NCBI RefSeq assembly: GCF_014529535.1
Contig: NC_050737.1
Coordinates: 5,775,883 to 5,839,882, forward strand
Direction: 5' to 3'
Source of the DNA: Bradysia coprophila
Lineage: Eukaryota; Arthropoda; Insecta; Diptera; Sciaridae
DNA length: 64,000 nucleotides
Shown: positions 1 through 13,422 of the stretch, one piece after another
Layout: every line of letters starts with the position of its first letter
Position numbering within the stretch: the stretch's first letter is position 1
Notes under the pieces: generated by a model
What the model saw: the letters and a program-made list of their open reading frames with translations, nothing else
Databases searched by the model: none
What the model was told of the DNA's origin: nothing
Program-made: the position numbers and the translations under genes

Positions 1-189
1 GATTGACTGTAGGAGACCAATTGTGTTGAATCCACGCCATGACTTGATGGTTGAGCTAATTCAACTTTGACCGTTACTGAGCAATGACATCGATTGATTG
101 GAATTTTGTTGGCATTATCTCGACCTTTGACCATTTTTTCTATCGACTATCTACTTGACCATTAAAACCATTTCGTTGTCTACCGACTT

Positions 190-480
190 TCCACTTGACC
201 GTGTAAACCATTTTTCCATTAGAGTGAATCCTGATGTGACTACCTCCATGAAAAATTACACCATAATTCTGGAGTTTACCGCCACCATTCTTGTAACTGA
301 TACTGCCGTTACCACGAATACTTTTGCACGATCCAGCGCCTTTACGTAACTGTTACTGCCGTTACCTCGAAATCCTTTTCCTGAGCCACCACGAGCGATT
401 ATACTTTGTCCACTAAATTTATTAGCGACAAATAGTACATCCTGAGCACCATAACCTGTTGGAAGTAGTGGATTGGCTGC
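190..480 (-). pseudogene. possible glycine-rich protein fragment, frameshifted
   Basis: Read on the - strand, this stretch gives glycine- and serine-rich sequence in two overlapping frames. One frame contains FRGNGSNSY and the next RGNGSISYKNGGGK, so the same short motif repeats but changes frame near position 345. That pattern fits a decayed or frameshifted gene for a glycine-rich secreted or structural protein. No start codon, signal peptide or splice structure is clear, and the piece is close to the window edge. It could also be chance bias in a repetitive sequence. Confidence 0.3.
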
Positions 481-3400
481 AGGATATTACGGGTAGCACT
501 TATACCCGGACCTCCTATGAAACACGACTTTGCCTTTCGGCTGTTTATTGGAAAGTGACTAATAACATTTTGCTCTTAACTAAGGCCACTAAGACCTTGT
601 GATCCATCTAGACTGCTTATCTATCACTAGATAGAATTGTATCAAGTGCATATTACAACAGTTATAAGAGGGTGCTGTACTGTAACTTGAATTGAAAGTA
701 GTAAATAATATGATATAGTAGCAACAAATGTTCTAAGAAACAACTTCTGCCTCTCCACCAGGTTTGAGATAATTTCAGGATTTTTAAATGTATTGAAAAA
801 CAGAATTGCGATGTTGACTGGTAATGCTCTCTCTGGCATTGAGACTAGACGTTGTATGGTTGATTTTGTAGCAGAAAGAAAAGTTCAAAAATAGTACACT
901 TTTACTAAAATTGCAGCGGGCTAGCTACAAAACGTAAAAAGTAACAACGATGTCTAAAAAGAGTACATGTACTCTAGAAAGAGTACGCGTGGTAACCCTT
1001 GCTTGGAATCTGCCATATAAGCGTAATAACAGCAAACGAACATAACTAAGAATATTTTTAATTTAAAAGCTGAAGCTTAAGCGCTAAAATTATTGAATTC
1101 TATGATTTATTTACATGCAATTGGAATAATTGATTATTGTTTTTGTTCAACGCTCACCATTTTATGTTCTGTTTCTGCTGGCAGGAATTTTTTATTTTTT
1201 AGATGTAAACAAAAACTGTAAATATTTTTACACAAAATTAGTAAACCCATATATTCTGTAAAATAAATTTAAAAGTAAAAAAAAAATCAAAAACAAATCG
1301 CTTGATCAAAACATTTGTAAATTGAACACACTTTCAAAAGCACATGTAAATTTTATAAAATTATTTTTAAAAGTAAAATTAGATTTTTTTTGTTGTTAAA
1401 AAATATTTTTTTTTTAATTATCAAAAAAATAATTGCGATAAATTAACGATGATAACATTTTCCTCCCGGATTATGTGTGCACTCTACCCACAATTATTGG
1501 CAAACCAAAAAAATACTCTACTTTTAACTAACATAAAAATAAATCCAAAATACCAATAAACCTAAAATTGCGAATGGAATAGCAGACCAGCATTTTGTAG
1601 AAGAGACATTATTGTAGCATCCTCTGCTGCGCCCACCTCCAGATAAAAAGCTAAGCGAACTATACAAAGAAAATAAATAAAAAAGCCTTTTAACAATCCA
1701 TAATGTAAAATGTAAAAATAACACTCATTTCGGTAATCGGTAAGTCAAAAAGTATTTCTTTTTTTCGTTTAATTTAAAGTTACACGAACCCACATTGTTA
1801 GTTTATAGAATATTTAGTGATATAACTAGTCTGAATGTTAGATATAGTAAATAGATGTAAAGTTAAAGTTTAATGAATAAAAAAAAAAAAAAAATCATAT
1901 TTCGTCGACTTAGGAAGTATTCATTTCTTAAAATTATTATTTAGTAGTAACATCGTAGCAATTTACTGTTTTATGTTTCAATGTTTTACTATCGCTTTTC
2001 TATTTTTCCGCTAACGCTCGCTACATCTCTGTCTGTATGTCTCTCTCTCTCACTCATACTCTAACGAAAAACATACTTTCTATTCCATTAATATTGAAAA
2101 TATCTAAGACAATGAATGACTTAATGTATATTGAAGAAAAAAACTGCCAAATGAAGGTATACATCTCAATGTGTCCTAGACTTAGTGTCCGAACGCAGAA
2201 GTGTTAATCATTTCAGATTTTTATAACACTACCTCTTGATTTGCAAACATGTACAATTTAATGACCACAAAAACCTAGATAATTGATGAGAATGTAGAAG
2301 ATAGAATTGTTAGTTTAGACTCCTTTTGTATTATTCCTTCGTAGCCCTTACTACATTCAAGTGGAAATGATTGATAAATTGGGCCGGCCTGGTGGAAAGT
2401 AGTTAATCATTTCCTTCGAAATAAGAGGTCAATCATTTGAAGTATAGATCTGACGCAAAAGGAATGCAAAGGCAGGACCTGGATTTATGTTCTTTATTTA
2501 AAAAATTGTAACGGTCACGCGCGTGACACACTTTTAAAGTGCTGAATAACAGATGATCCATCGGCCTGAAAACGACTTTCCGACATTTTCTCAGTTCAAA
2601 TACTTTAAAAATCTTTCCACCAGATGAGTGTTCCTCAAATCGATCAGATCTCACACGATGGTACATCGTTTTATAATTGTTATGCTTGCTTAGAAACATA
2701 TAGTCTAGTGAATCCAATTTGCTACTTTATTTATTGAGACACAGATATTGTAGCATTTTAACTTGTGTGCAAATGTTTGCAAACTAATTTGACCTTTTGA
2801 TACGAACAGAACCTTTTTAAAACGTGAGCTTCGTTATGCCCAGATGCAAATGGCAATATAACTAACAGTCGAGCTGTGTTGTAGGTCCATCGAAAACTTT
2901 GGTCTGCATAACAATTATCAAATCGTTTACCATTTTTACACACCAAAAACAAACCTCACAGCAGCACAGCCGAAAGTCAGGCCATTCCAGCTCAATTATT
3001 TATTTAAAAAAAAGAGTCCGTTAACCTTACAACAAAACTTTTTTTGAAAAGTTAAAATGCATGACCATAAACTAACATACAAACTACAAACGTGGACACA
3101 AGTACATTCCATTGATGAGACCGCAGAGAGGATTTAAGTTTCATTTCAAACCGAAACCGAGATTACTGCTCCGCACTTGCCTGCAGCATTGTTTTTGATA
3201 TTAAAATGTAACAGAAATTATGTTAAATTATTTTTAAGAAAATTGCTTTTTAAAAAAAGATTTCCAAATTGAATTTGATAAAAAAAAACTTTTTTTTTCT
3301 CTCCAAACATGCCAACTTTCAGATGGGGTCGAGGTCCCCACAGCAGAACATCTGGGGGTCATCATCCCGCTGTCATAGATTATCGGACGGGTTACATTCG

Positions 3401-4588
3401 ATCCCATCTTCGCTCTCCATCTGGCAGGGTCAGATGACTGAATACACACTTCCAACCACCAAATCGATCAATAAAACAATGTCTGAAACCAATTTCATGG
3501 ATACACGATTTGCACGAAAATATTCCTATGTATCAACTGATTGATTAATCAAATTAGCGATTTGTGTTGACGGTTTTTTTTTGTGTTAGACAATTTTGTA
3601 GCGAAAACGAATGAAATTGAAATTGCAAAGAAGAAGGAAAAAATTATAAGACAAAAAGTTTAGTCGAAAGTTTAAAATAGTAAAAACCATAAAATATTTG
3701 TATTTAAATATAGGTGTTCGCGTGTTGGAACTTGTAGTCAAAAATTATGTAAAAATTCAAAATATATCACAACCAAAAATTTATTTACACGGATGCATTA
3801 AACATTATGTCGCAGAATTTGTTAAGTTATAGACATGAAGCAATATTAATTGAATCGAATTTGTATTTTTTTAATTTTAACTAATTGAGTCTGACGAAAT
3901 GTAATTTCGACAATGCGAACAAATTGCGAATCTTTGGAAGTATTGTCATTTTCTAGAGGCGTTATTAACTGTTCTGTACTGTAGCCACTAGAATTCTGCC
4001 ATTTTAAACCAAAATAAAAAAAAAATCGAATTTGTGTTTCGGGCTTTGAAGAGCTTTCGAGAGCTCTGCGTTTCTTTTGTATTCCATAGAAATCTATCAC
4101 TTTTCCAATGAAATCCAAAAAGAGCTCAAAGCTTTCGAAAGCTCTGCGACAGACTCATAAAATACGATACGCTGTTTTGGCTTAACCAACAGTTTTGAAA
4201 GTTGTCAGTAATAGCCAGAAGAAGCCAAGCTGGACAATAAAGAAATGAGACGATTGACATTTCCCATTCGCGCAATCAAAACGAATATTTACGCGCTGAA
4301 ATATGAAAAGTTGTTTTTGGTTTAGATTGGAATAGTAGTACAGACCGAACTTAACCTGTCAAATACGGCTATTCGTCTGTTAATTGAGGTACGAGATTTG
4401 AAATCAACCTATTAAAAATAATTTGATCGATGGAAGTAATAGACCCGATAATATCATACTGGTCTTATGATTGTCGTTTGTAATGGGTTAAATCGGAAAG
4501 TTTAATCTAAAATAATATGTTTGACCCGACGTGCAATGGATGATAAAATTTCTTTAAGGTGAGATAACTTAATTAGCTAAATAATTCC
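481..4588. other. gene-free AT-rich stretch
   Basis: I see no supportable gene here. The stretch has A/T homopolymers, a short CT microsatellite at 2041-2052 and scattered short open frames without coding character. A GC-richer patch at 3325-3430 is open on both strands but has no recognisable domain. Confidence 0.6.
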
Positions 4589-4713
4589 CGTCAGCGCTGA
4601 TAAATTTAACAGCCAACAGTTAAATTCATCCGGGTAAATTTATACCAGCCTTTGGTAGGTTGTTTGTCCAGTTAAATTTAACTGATAAGACGTAAAATTT
4701 ATCAGCGGTGACG
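4589..4713. mobile_element. small foldback (MITE-like) element
   Basis: A 19-bp left arm (4589-4607) and right arm (4695-4713) are inverted repeats matching at 18 of 19 positions around CGCTGATAAATTT. The interior has further TTAAATT inverted pieces and no coding frame. The size and shape fit a miniature inverted-repeat element. No target-site duplication was established. Confidence 0.5.
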
Positions 4714-7700
4714 TGCATTGGAGCTTGCAACGCACTGTGCGTTGGACAGTGCTTTGGAGCTTGTCATAGAGACTTTGTGCTACTCAAATTAATTTTGAAA
4801 ATTTCGATTAGATCACTCTTAATCAAAAGCTATGGCTCGGAAGAGATTTTATGTTTTTCAAATGTTCGAATGCTGCAAAACTTTTTGTTATAATTGTGTA
4901 GTGACACAAAATAAAGCGTAGATTGTGTGGTAGTGACAGAATAATAGAAAAACGAATCAATTTTGAAAGAGACTACGAAGAACCTTTAAACATTTAAAGC
5001 GCTGAATGATCTGAACCAAACACGAAAAGGGTTTTTATGAATGATCGATTTAGTAAAAAAGCAGATTTTTAATGCGATGTTATAACGTCCGAAGACAATT
5101 TGAATGGAGAACTCAAAACTTTTAAGATGTTTTATGTGATTTAAAATGAAATAAGTGGCAACATTTCTAAATCAATGGCTGAGAAAAGTGCAAAGATTTT
5201 AGTGAAATATTGTCCTATCAAATTAAGAACTCAAATTCACTAATGGTGATCGAAGCATTTAGAGGTAATGAATAAGAGTGTAATTACTTCACAGAAACAA
5301 GCCTAAAACTGTGGAGACAATAAACCAGTCAACGTGTTAACACGAAGAAAATGGATTGCATAAATTGAATGTCTTTGTTGTCCCCACAGCTAGTGGTTGC
5401 GTTAATTTTGTGGAGCACTTTATTGTCCATATATTTCCTACTTATTTGTTTGCTGGTTGGCCAAAGCGCGTATTATTTCTTGAAAACTTTTATGGATAGT
5501 TCTCATTATCTTTGGTCATTGATTCAGAAATCCTGGAACTGATAGCACCACTTTTACCGGAAACAGACTATTTTTGTCTTTATTTGAGAATTTTCTATAA
5601 ACTTTGCAGAATGTTAAAATTTTCAAACATTCATACACTGAATGTTTGTCAGTCCATAAGAGATGGGTGCAGCCTCTTTAGGAGGAAAAAAAGCTATTTT
5701 GTGTTGAGTCAATAAAAATCCATTCTCAATTTCAGAAGTGATATTAAATTGATAAAAAAAATATTTAAAGGAAAAAACTGTTGTTGTTTAATGAACACCG
5801 AATTTGAATAAATTAGGAATTAATTAATTAAATTAGATGTAAGCAATGTAATAAATGTCAATCTAATTTCATTTAATTTAATGTAATTTAACGAAGTGAA
5901 CACTTTGGACAACTATTTAAATCAATAAAATTAATAATTTAAAACCAAATTCGTCGAGTAATTCATATATTTTTTTTAAACGTAATACCATAACACTCCC
6001 CTAGCACTAACATTAGATTGACAGCCTCTGCTTTAGATTGTTTGTTTTGTATGGTTGGAATGAGTTACAACAAGTCGAAAGAAACAATGAACTGACTGTA
6101 ATTTCATTAGCCTCCGAATATATTCTACAAGCAGTGATATGGTAATTTTCAAAATAGTGTGTCTGGACTGCAGACTCTACAATAGCTGAATTCTACCAAC
6201 GCACTGCTGGCAGTAAACTAGACTGAAGCTTCCGAAAATTAGTGAAAATTTGTATGAAGCTTAATGGTGTATATCGTCAGATACTACCCTAATTCACTGT
6301 CCCATTTCATTCACTTATTTTCTAACCTATCAGTCTACTATAATTCGATCTCAACGCACTTCAATAGAAAGTGATCATCATAGTTGACAGCTGCCAAATA
6401 GAGTATTCTTTTGTATGAAATGGTTTTTTACAGTGTTGTACAGTTGTGTGACACACTGTCAAGTCAAGTTTCAGTACCCTATTTAGAGTACCACTCATGC
6501 TTGAAGTGCGTTGGATCTGTGCATATTCATAAGATTCAGTTTGTATGGACTAATGGACCGAAAAATCAACACTGATGACATTTCACGGTGGGGCTGAACG
6601 AACTTTAAATAAAAGTGTAAGCTAACATTCCGGATTTTTTCATAAGTAAGTTGGGGGAGGGAAGTGCTATTCAAGTAAACAAGTTTTAGCAAAATCTCCT
6701 GAGCTGTTTCGGAGAACCAGCATCAGCACCAGCCAGGTCTTGTGAAACACTGAGGACTTAAGACTGACATTGGAATCGGTAGAGGTACAAATTCTAAGAC
6801 TTCCAGTGTAAAAATTGTTGCTCTCGACATTTTCTTCATAGAGGGAGCAATAGCAGATGAAAGTCAAACTTTCACCATATTGAAAGACTGTTATCTCACT
6901 TACGAAGCAACTGAGGAAACCTCTAACTAATAATCCCAGACTAGTTTTCCAAACCCTTTCGAATAGCAAAAAAAATATTTTTGATTCAACGTTCTCTGTT
7001 ACATTTTGAGAAATTGTACTTTTAGGCTACCCTCGGAAAACTTTGGCCGCTTCTATACCTATCTAGTAGGATTATTTCATCTCAATGTGTTGCTAATGTG
7101 CTAGCTGGGGTGATAGCCTCAGCTTTACAACGATACCAAATATACCATGCTTGATCCTGTACAATAAATATTGATGAAAGAGTTTTGCATCGAGGTCGTT
7201 CTACTCGCAATCTAGAGCTATCTCACCTAACTATCTTATGCAAAAACCCGGGATGTTAACTTACACTTTTATTTAAAGTTCGTTCCCACCGTGATTTATT
7301 ATTATGTTGGAAGAAAGCCTTACGACTGAATTCGCGATACCTTTGTACAATCGAAATTCAAGGCACTTCAAATGTGAATGACCAATAGCTCGTCAGACTG
7401 TTCTTAGTAATTTATGGAAGTTTGTCTTTTGCTTCTTCGTCTTCGTCTGTAGAGTAGTAGTTGAATAACTAGGTCAATTGTGAAGACTCTGTGATGTGTC
7501 AGAAAAATTTCCAAAAATGTTCGTCTGAATGCGTAGAAAAATGAAAATTTGTTTCGAGTCTCGGAATTTTTTGGATTTAAAATTGATGCGCGTCGATTTT
7601 AGTCTCCCCGTGCCAAATAGATGGCATTAAAAGAGTTTTCGTCACATGACATCAAAACTGTCAAATACAATATCACTCATCCCCTCCCCATCCTGTTGTT

Positions 7701-7866
7701 GATATTTTTATGTCACATACAATTATGTACGTGTATTATACATTTATGTTGTCTATTTGAATTATTTATTTTAAAAACGCTAAACGTGAAGTAATACTCC
7801 AAAAATAAAATTTGGCAAAAAAATTAGTTTAAATTACGAAATTTCTGTTTATTTTAATGATTAAAA
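4714..7866. other. gene-free AT-rich stretch upstream of the C3orf33-like gene
   Basis: No coding region, RNA gene or clear repeat could be supported. The last few hundred bases probably hold the promoter and 5' UTR of the gene that follows, but no convincing TATA or initiator element stands out. Confidence 0.55.
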
Positions 7867-9734
7867 ATGATCGCAAATCGATTGAATTCCTATTATGACA
7901 AATTTTGCGACTATATGGAACGAGATACCAAGGGTGTTGAGGTTAGTAAATGTTATGTGGAATCTTGTACAAATATGTTTCGTAAAAAATGATTGTGTCG
8001 CAATCTGAATCGGTGTTCGAGATTAAACGCGAAGGTTGCAATAAAACCAAATTTATCGATAAGCGGTGCAGTTCGATTGAATGATTTTCTTGTTTCACCG
8101 ATAGATTGGCATCTACACTGTATCTGGTGTTCTCTTCGCAGTTGCCTGTTATAAAATTCGTCCGGTATGAGTGTCTATAATCAAATATGTCGAACATTGA
8201 TTGTGACAGACACACATCTACTTTCAGATAACAAAATTCGGTAAGCCTTCCGATATTCCAAATCATTTCATTCGAAATCAAGTGCTGCAACATGGAACCG
8301 TATCGTCAATTGAACCGAGTCAAAATGCCGGCCCATTACTTAGGGTGAACCATAGCCCCCCGTTGAATATATTTTTTTCATCAAAGAAGCGTTTGCCGGT
8401 CAAGGTATGACTACATTGCTGGTACAACAAATTTTATTTGTCATAAAATATTTTTGTTGTCGTGATGCAGGTAGCTGGAGTTCAAATCAATGCCAACGGA
8501 TATTCATGGCTGCAGTCAGTAACAGTTAATCACAAAGTGAAATTTTTACCTCTATCGAAACAGGATGATCATGTTGAGTGTCAGGTGCTATTGGTCGATT
8601 CGTCGCCACAAAAGGTAAGTGAAATTGGGTATCGATCATGATCAAAATTCAGTGCAAGTTTATCTACGAAAGAAAGTTTCTTTTTGAAGTTAGTCGAATT
8701 GCGACTTCGAATCCCATAAACCCTTCCATGCCTTGCAAAATTCGATATTCGGAAGAATAGGAAAGTTTAAAAGTTGCTTTTATAGATTACCAGATATGAA
8801 TTTTCACTCCATTTTTTGTGAAGTGAATTAGACTGCCCATTTTTCATTTAAGTATTCGATCCGACGATATATTCACCTGTACATTGCAATGAAAGTTTCG
8901 CGTTAATTGCGAAACGATCGACGAACACAATCAGATTACAGCAGATTAAAAATAATAATTTCATTTTGTGATTCAGTTGGAATAAATTTAGAATGAAATT
9001 TCTATGCTATAACGGGTGACCTTGTCTTCGATGAAAATACACAGGCGATTTCACGTAATAAACATGAACGAACATCTGTGCTGACAGCCAAGTTACTATT
9101 GAATTAATCCATAGGAACAGGGTCTATTCATCGTCGGTTGTACAATTCTAAGATTATCAAAGGCGAAATATGGATTGTCTTAGCAAGCAGTTAGCTGAAA
9201 GTCTAGAGAAAAATCGTTCAACCTAGAGGAGCTACTTAAACTTGGTTTAGAAGGGGTTTCAGAACTAAGTTTTGATCTGACGAAATAGAGATAATAATTA
9301 AAGGAATCATTTGATCGATAAATTACGAAATATCTGAAAATATCTGACGACCAGAAATGCATATTCCTTTTTAACCAGAAACTTTTATCTGTCTGCTTAC
9401 AGCCCGTCCTCGATCTAGCCGAATGTCTAACCAAACTTGGATTTGCAAACGTGACGAATTATCCTACCAACACAGAGAATGACAAAGAACTACAAAGATA
9501 CTTTCAGAATTTGATCAAATTGCAGAACAAGGCCAAGAGAACAAGAACTGGATTATGGGCAGAAAAGTGAGTGTTTGTCGCATTCAATCCTTCTTTCTTT
9601 TCGCTAATTTCAAATGAAATATTCTAAGGATACCGCCGCCACGCTGGCCAGTCAACATCATCCAGAAGTATGTGACGAAAGCGATAATGTCTGCCCTTCC
9701 ACAAAATCGACGTTTACCTGAACTTGTCAGATAA
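7867..9734 (+). CDS. C3orf33: C3orf33-like protein (membrane anchor plus SNase-like fold)
   Basis: Six exons join in phase to a 241-residue protein: 7867-7941, 8105-8164, 8228-8404, 8471-8614, 9403-9566 and 9629-9734. Exon 2 is only 60 nt and encodes one hydrophobic segment (residues about 26-45, with VSGVLFAVACY), the right place for the N-terminal membrane segment of the family. It is followed by FGKPSDIPNHF, the conserved SDIP..F entry into the SNase-like (OB-fold) domain, then VAGVQINANGYSWLQ and a lysine/arginine-rich C-terminus ending RRLPELVR. The ATG at 7867 is chosen because it opens the exon that splices in frame to the membrane exon. The family is poorly understood; proposed roles in signalling or organelle membranes are not shown by this sequence. 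The order of motifs along the protein makes the family call fairly firm. Confidence 0.83.
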
Positions 9735-9835
9735 AACAAAACTGTTAAAATTGTCTCAATGGATATGACTTAAAGTTCGGTTAATATTGCCTTAATTACA
9801 CTTGTTATGTGCTGTTTTACTTGTTGATTTGGTGC

Positions 9836-9841
9836 AATAAA
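9836..9841 (+). terminator. poly(A) signal of the C3orf33-like gene
   Basis: A canonical AATAAA lies about 100 bases after the stop codon at 9732-9734, so the 3' UTR is short. Confidence 0.7.
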
Positions 9842-10679
9842 AGAAATTTTAGATTTGTATATATGCCGGAAATGTTGCGTGAATCGTACTCGTCACTGCC
9901 TATCATACGAAGTTTAAATTTTCCTTAATTTACTCATAACATTTAGTTCATGAGTATCACATAAGGTGAGTGTACCGGTATCGGCCAGTGTCTAATCAGA
10001 ACCCCTGAAAGTTCAGTCACTGAACTTCTGTAGAAAAACTCTGGAAACAGGTGTCTGTTAAGCAGCTGTAGCTACTTTATGAAAACGGTGTTAATGACTG
10101 TCAGTGCACCGTTTTATCATAACCATACTGTTGCTGCCGTAGCAAGCACCTCTGTCACAATGATTTTCTCCAACAACAATTCCAACGAGACCATCGAGAC
10201 TCGATTCTAGGGTTATGAGCTATCGATCGTAACGAATTCTTCAGAACAACGGATCCTCGACAGTGACTCTACAGTCTACAAGGAAAAGCAATCATCGAAA
10301 ATTGAGAATGCTCGAATGTTGTGGATGGTCGAGGATCGGAAGTATCTCGGCCATCCATGAATACTCAAATAGAACTCTCTTATTCCATTACAATGGTTCA
10401 TTCACACCATAGACCTCCATCCTTATTCAAATTTCCTCCAGCAATTCCCGCTATGTTCACTCCAATGTGATGACATTTAAAAAAAAGATTTTCACGAATT
10501 TCCACGAACGACGTCACAACTGTCATAGGTCAAAATATTATCATTCGCAAAGAGAAACGTGCTTCGGATTGTGGTTGTGTGTCACGTCACATACATGGCT
10601 CTGTTTTAAGTGTGTACATATTATGTGCAGTCGATTAACACCTCTAGTGCGTTTAGTTAGTAGCTACAGTCGACAAAAA
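9842..10679. other. intergenic region and CTP synthase 5' leader
   Basis: No separate gene is visible. From 10467 to 10679 the sequence is open in frame with the CTP synthase ATG and has its own ATG, so an N-terminal extension of 71 residues is formally possible. The family normally starts at the ATG at 10680, so I treat this part as leader. Confidence 0.55.
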
Positions 10680-13356
10680 ATGAAATATATTTTAGTAACT
10701 GGAGGTGTCATCAGCGGAGTGGGAAAAGGAGTTATATCTAGTTCGTTTGGAACGTTGCTGAACAGTTGCGATATTCCGGTCACGTCTATAAAAATTGATC
10801 CGTACATAAATATTGATGCTGGAACTTTTTCACCATATGAGCACGGTAGGCGGCAATAAGGAGTAAGGATAAGCATATGGACACAGTCAAAATCAAATCA
10901 ATCTTTAATTCAAGGGTGGACTCTTTGAAGCCTGTTGAATCTCTCGTTAGTGATAACAGATTCAAAACGACATATGAATGTAGTTCGCGTGGGGTAGTTG
11001 TCCCTTTCTGTGCTCAATTAATTCTGTCCCTCTGTTTATTTGAATCAAAACTGAGACTCACAACAAGACGATAATGAATTTTGTTAAATTTTCAGGCGAG
11101 GTATTCGTATTGGATGACGGCGGAGAGGTGGACTTGGACCTCGGAAACTATGAACGCTTTCTCGATATCACACTGCACAGTGAGAATAACATTACTACCG
11201 GAAAAATCTATCAACAAGTCATCCAAAGGGAACGACGTGGCGACTATTTGGGAAAAACGGTTCAGGTCATTCCGCATATCACGAATGCCATTCAAGAGTG
11301 GGTCGAACGTGTGGCTAACAAACCTGTGAAAGAGAACATCACACCGCAAGTGTGCATAGTCGAATTGGGTGGTACAATCGGCGATATCGAAGGAATGCCA
11401 TTCGTTGAAGCATTCCGACAATTCCAATATCGAATTGGCCGTGAAAATTTGTGTTGCGTTCATGTGTCGTTGATTCCGACGCCCCGGTCGACAGGCGAAC
11501 CGAAAACTAAGCCAACGCAAGCGAGTGTACGCGAACTTCGACGGCTCGGTCTGACACCCGATCTAATTGTATGCCGTTCCGAAAAAGCTGTACCACAAGA
11601 TGTCAAAGAAAAGATCAGTATGTACTGCGATGTGGCAGCCAACGAAGTAATTTGTATTCCCGATATGTCCTCCATATATCATGTACCACTGATTATGGAC
11701 GCGCACAACATCATCGACTTTTTAAAAGATCGACTCAAACTTGACATCAAATCTCCCAGACCAATCAAATACCTGCACCAGTGGCGAGATTTGGCCAAGA
11801 AAATGGACAAAATAACGCGAGAAGTGAATATAGCATTGGTGGGAAAGTACACCAAATTAGAAGATTCGTACGCATCCGTTACGAAGTCCTTACAACATGC
11901 GGCTACTTCGGCTGGCTACAAATTGAATTTGAAATTCATTGATGCATCGCATTTGGATTATAAAACGAAATTCGAGGACCAGACCAAATTTCACGAAGCC
12001 TGGCTGATTATGTCGCGCAGCGATGGTGTTATTGTACCGGGTGGTTTCGGTTCACGTGGCATGGAAGGAAAGATTTTAGCGGCTAAATGGTGTCGAGAGA
12101 ATAAAAAACCGTATCTGGGTATCTGTTTGGGACTGCAAGCTTCGGTCATTGAATTTGCACGGAACGTACTTCATTTGGAGGTAAGAGTGTCGTCGTCGAC
12201 TAGAAAATATTTTCATTTTCAATTTGAGATGAAATTACTGAATTACGCAGGGAAGTCGAGGGAGAAAAGTGGGAAATAAGAGTCAAATTTTAAAGTCGAG
12301 TAATTGGATTGAGACAGTCCGCGTAGTATTAATAGGAAGTTGTTAAATGAGATCCGCTATTCCGCTATACTCTCGTGATTTATAGGAAATATTGGGTTGG
12401 TTTTCGACAAAAAAAAATCATTTTGACTTGGGCGCTATTGACTCTCTCGAATGACGCTTACATTTTATCATAATTTCGTTGCACGTTTAGAAAGCCAACA
12501 CAACCGAAATAGACCCCGACACTGAACACAAGCTGGTGATTGACATGCCCGAATTTACACCAGAAGACAAAGGTGGCACAATGCGTCTTGGAGCTAGGAC
12601 AAGCGTGTTTAGAAATAATGACACAAGTGTCATAAGTACGAACAATTCAATTAATCTTTGGATTTCATTTCGTAACCATGGCGTTTATTCACAGGACAAC
12701 TGTACGGCAACAAAAGTTCCATCAAAGAAAGGCATCGTCATCGCTACGAAGTAAATCCAAATTACGTTGACGAATTGCAGAAACATGGACTGCAATTTGT
12801 GGCTACTGATACTGAAGGGTACACCGCGTCACACAGCCGAGCAACGAGTTTCATTTGCTGAAATCCTTTTCTTTTTCTATTTCAGAAAACGTATGGAAAT
12901 AGCTGAGCTGGATGATCATCCGTATTATGTGGCAGTACAGTTCCACCCCGAATATCTTTCTCGACCACTGAAACCATCTCCGCCGTTTTTGGGCCTAATT
13001 TTGGCTTCGGTTAGAAAATTGGAAAAATTTCTCGATCAGGGCTGTCGCTTGTCACCTCGTGATATGAGTGACATTAGTTCAGGTGAAAAATTGACTAAAT
13101 ATAGCAGTGACGATAAAGGTCTTTTAATTGGAATGGCTGTCGCGGATCGTAAACTATACATAGAAGACATTTATCGCCGCTGTCGTTTTCATTGCATTTT
13201 ATTTAAATAAAAATTTCATTTTCAACAGATGAGGAGGCAAGTCCACGTATTGATGGGCATAGTTCATATTTCAAACCGAATGAACATGTTTTCAATGGTC
13301 ATGTGAATGGCAATGGCGTTCATAGTACAGATGAATCTGAAGATAATTATAAATAG
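10680..13356 (+). CDS. CTPsyn: CTP synthase (glutamine-hydrolysing), intact
   Basis: CTP synthase makes CTP from UTP, ATP and glutamine, the last step of de novo pyrimidine nucleotide synthesis, in the cytosol (often in filaments). Six exons join in phase to 626 residues: 10680-10845, 11096-12180, 12491-12635, 12695-12818, 12886-13118 and 13229-13356. The start [17 protein letters not shown] carries the ATP-binding loop of the synthetase domain. The glutamine amidotransferase domain has the nucleophile Cys399 in GICLGLQ and His527/Glu529 in VQFHPEY, all at the spacing usual for animal enzymes, and [10 protein letters not shown] is intact. The C-terminal tail is low in conservation and ends in a short acidic stretch. 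The last donor (13119) is the weakest splice site; reading on there gives an early stop. Length and residues indicate a functional enzyme. Decayed partial copies follow at 20 and 25 kb. Confidence 0.97.
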
Positions 13357-13416
13357 AAAGCTAGGTTGCTAGCACACTGACTTTAGAATTGTAGAATTGT
13401 ACATTAAGGTCACGAA

Positions 13417-13422
13417 AATAAA
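13417..13422 (+). terminator. poly(A) signal of CTP synthase
   Basis: AATAAA about 60 bases past the stop codon. The same 3' flank, with its AATAAA, recurs in the pseudogene copy near 21080. Confidence 0.75.

Noticed and set aside
3234-3544. Overlapping open frames on both strands near 3.3 kb
   Set aside because: A GC-richer patch keeps both strands open; neither frame resembles a known family.
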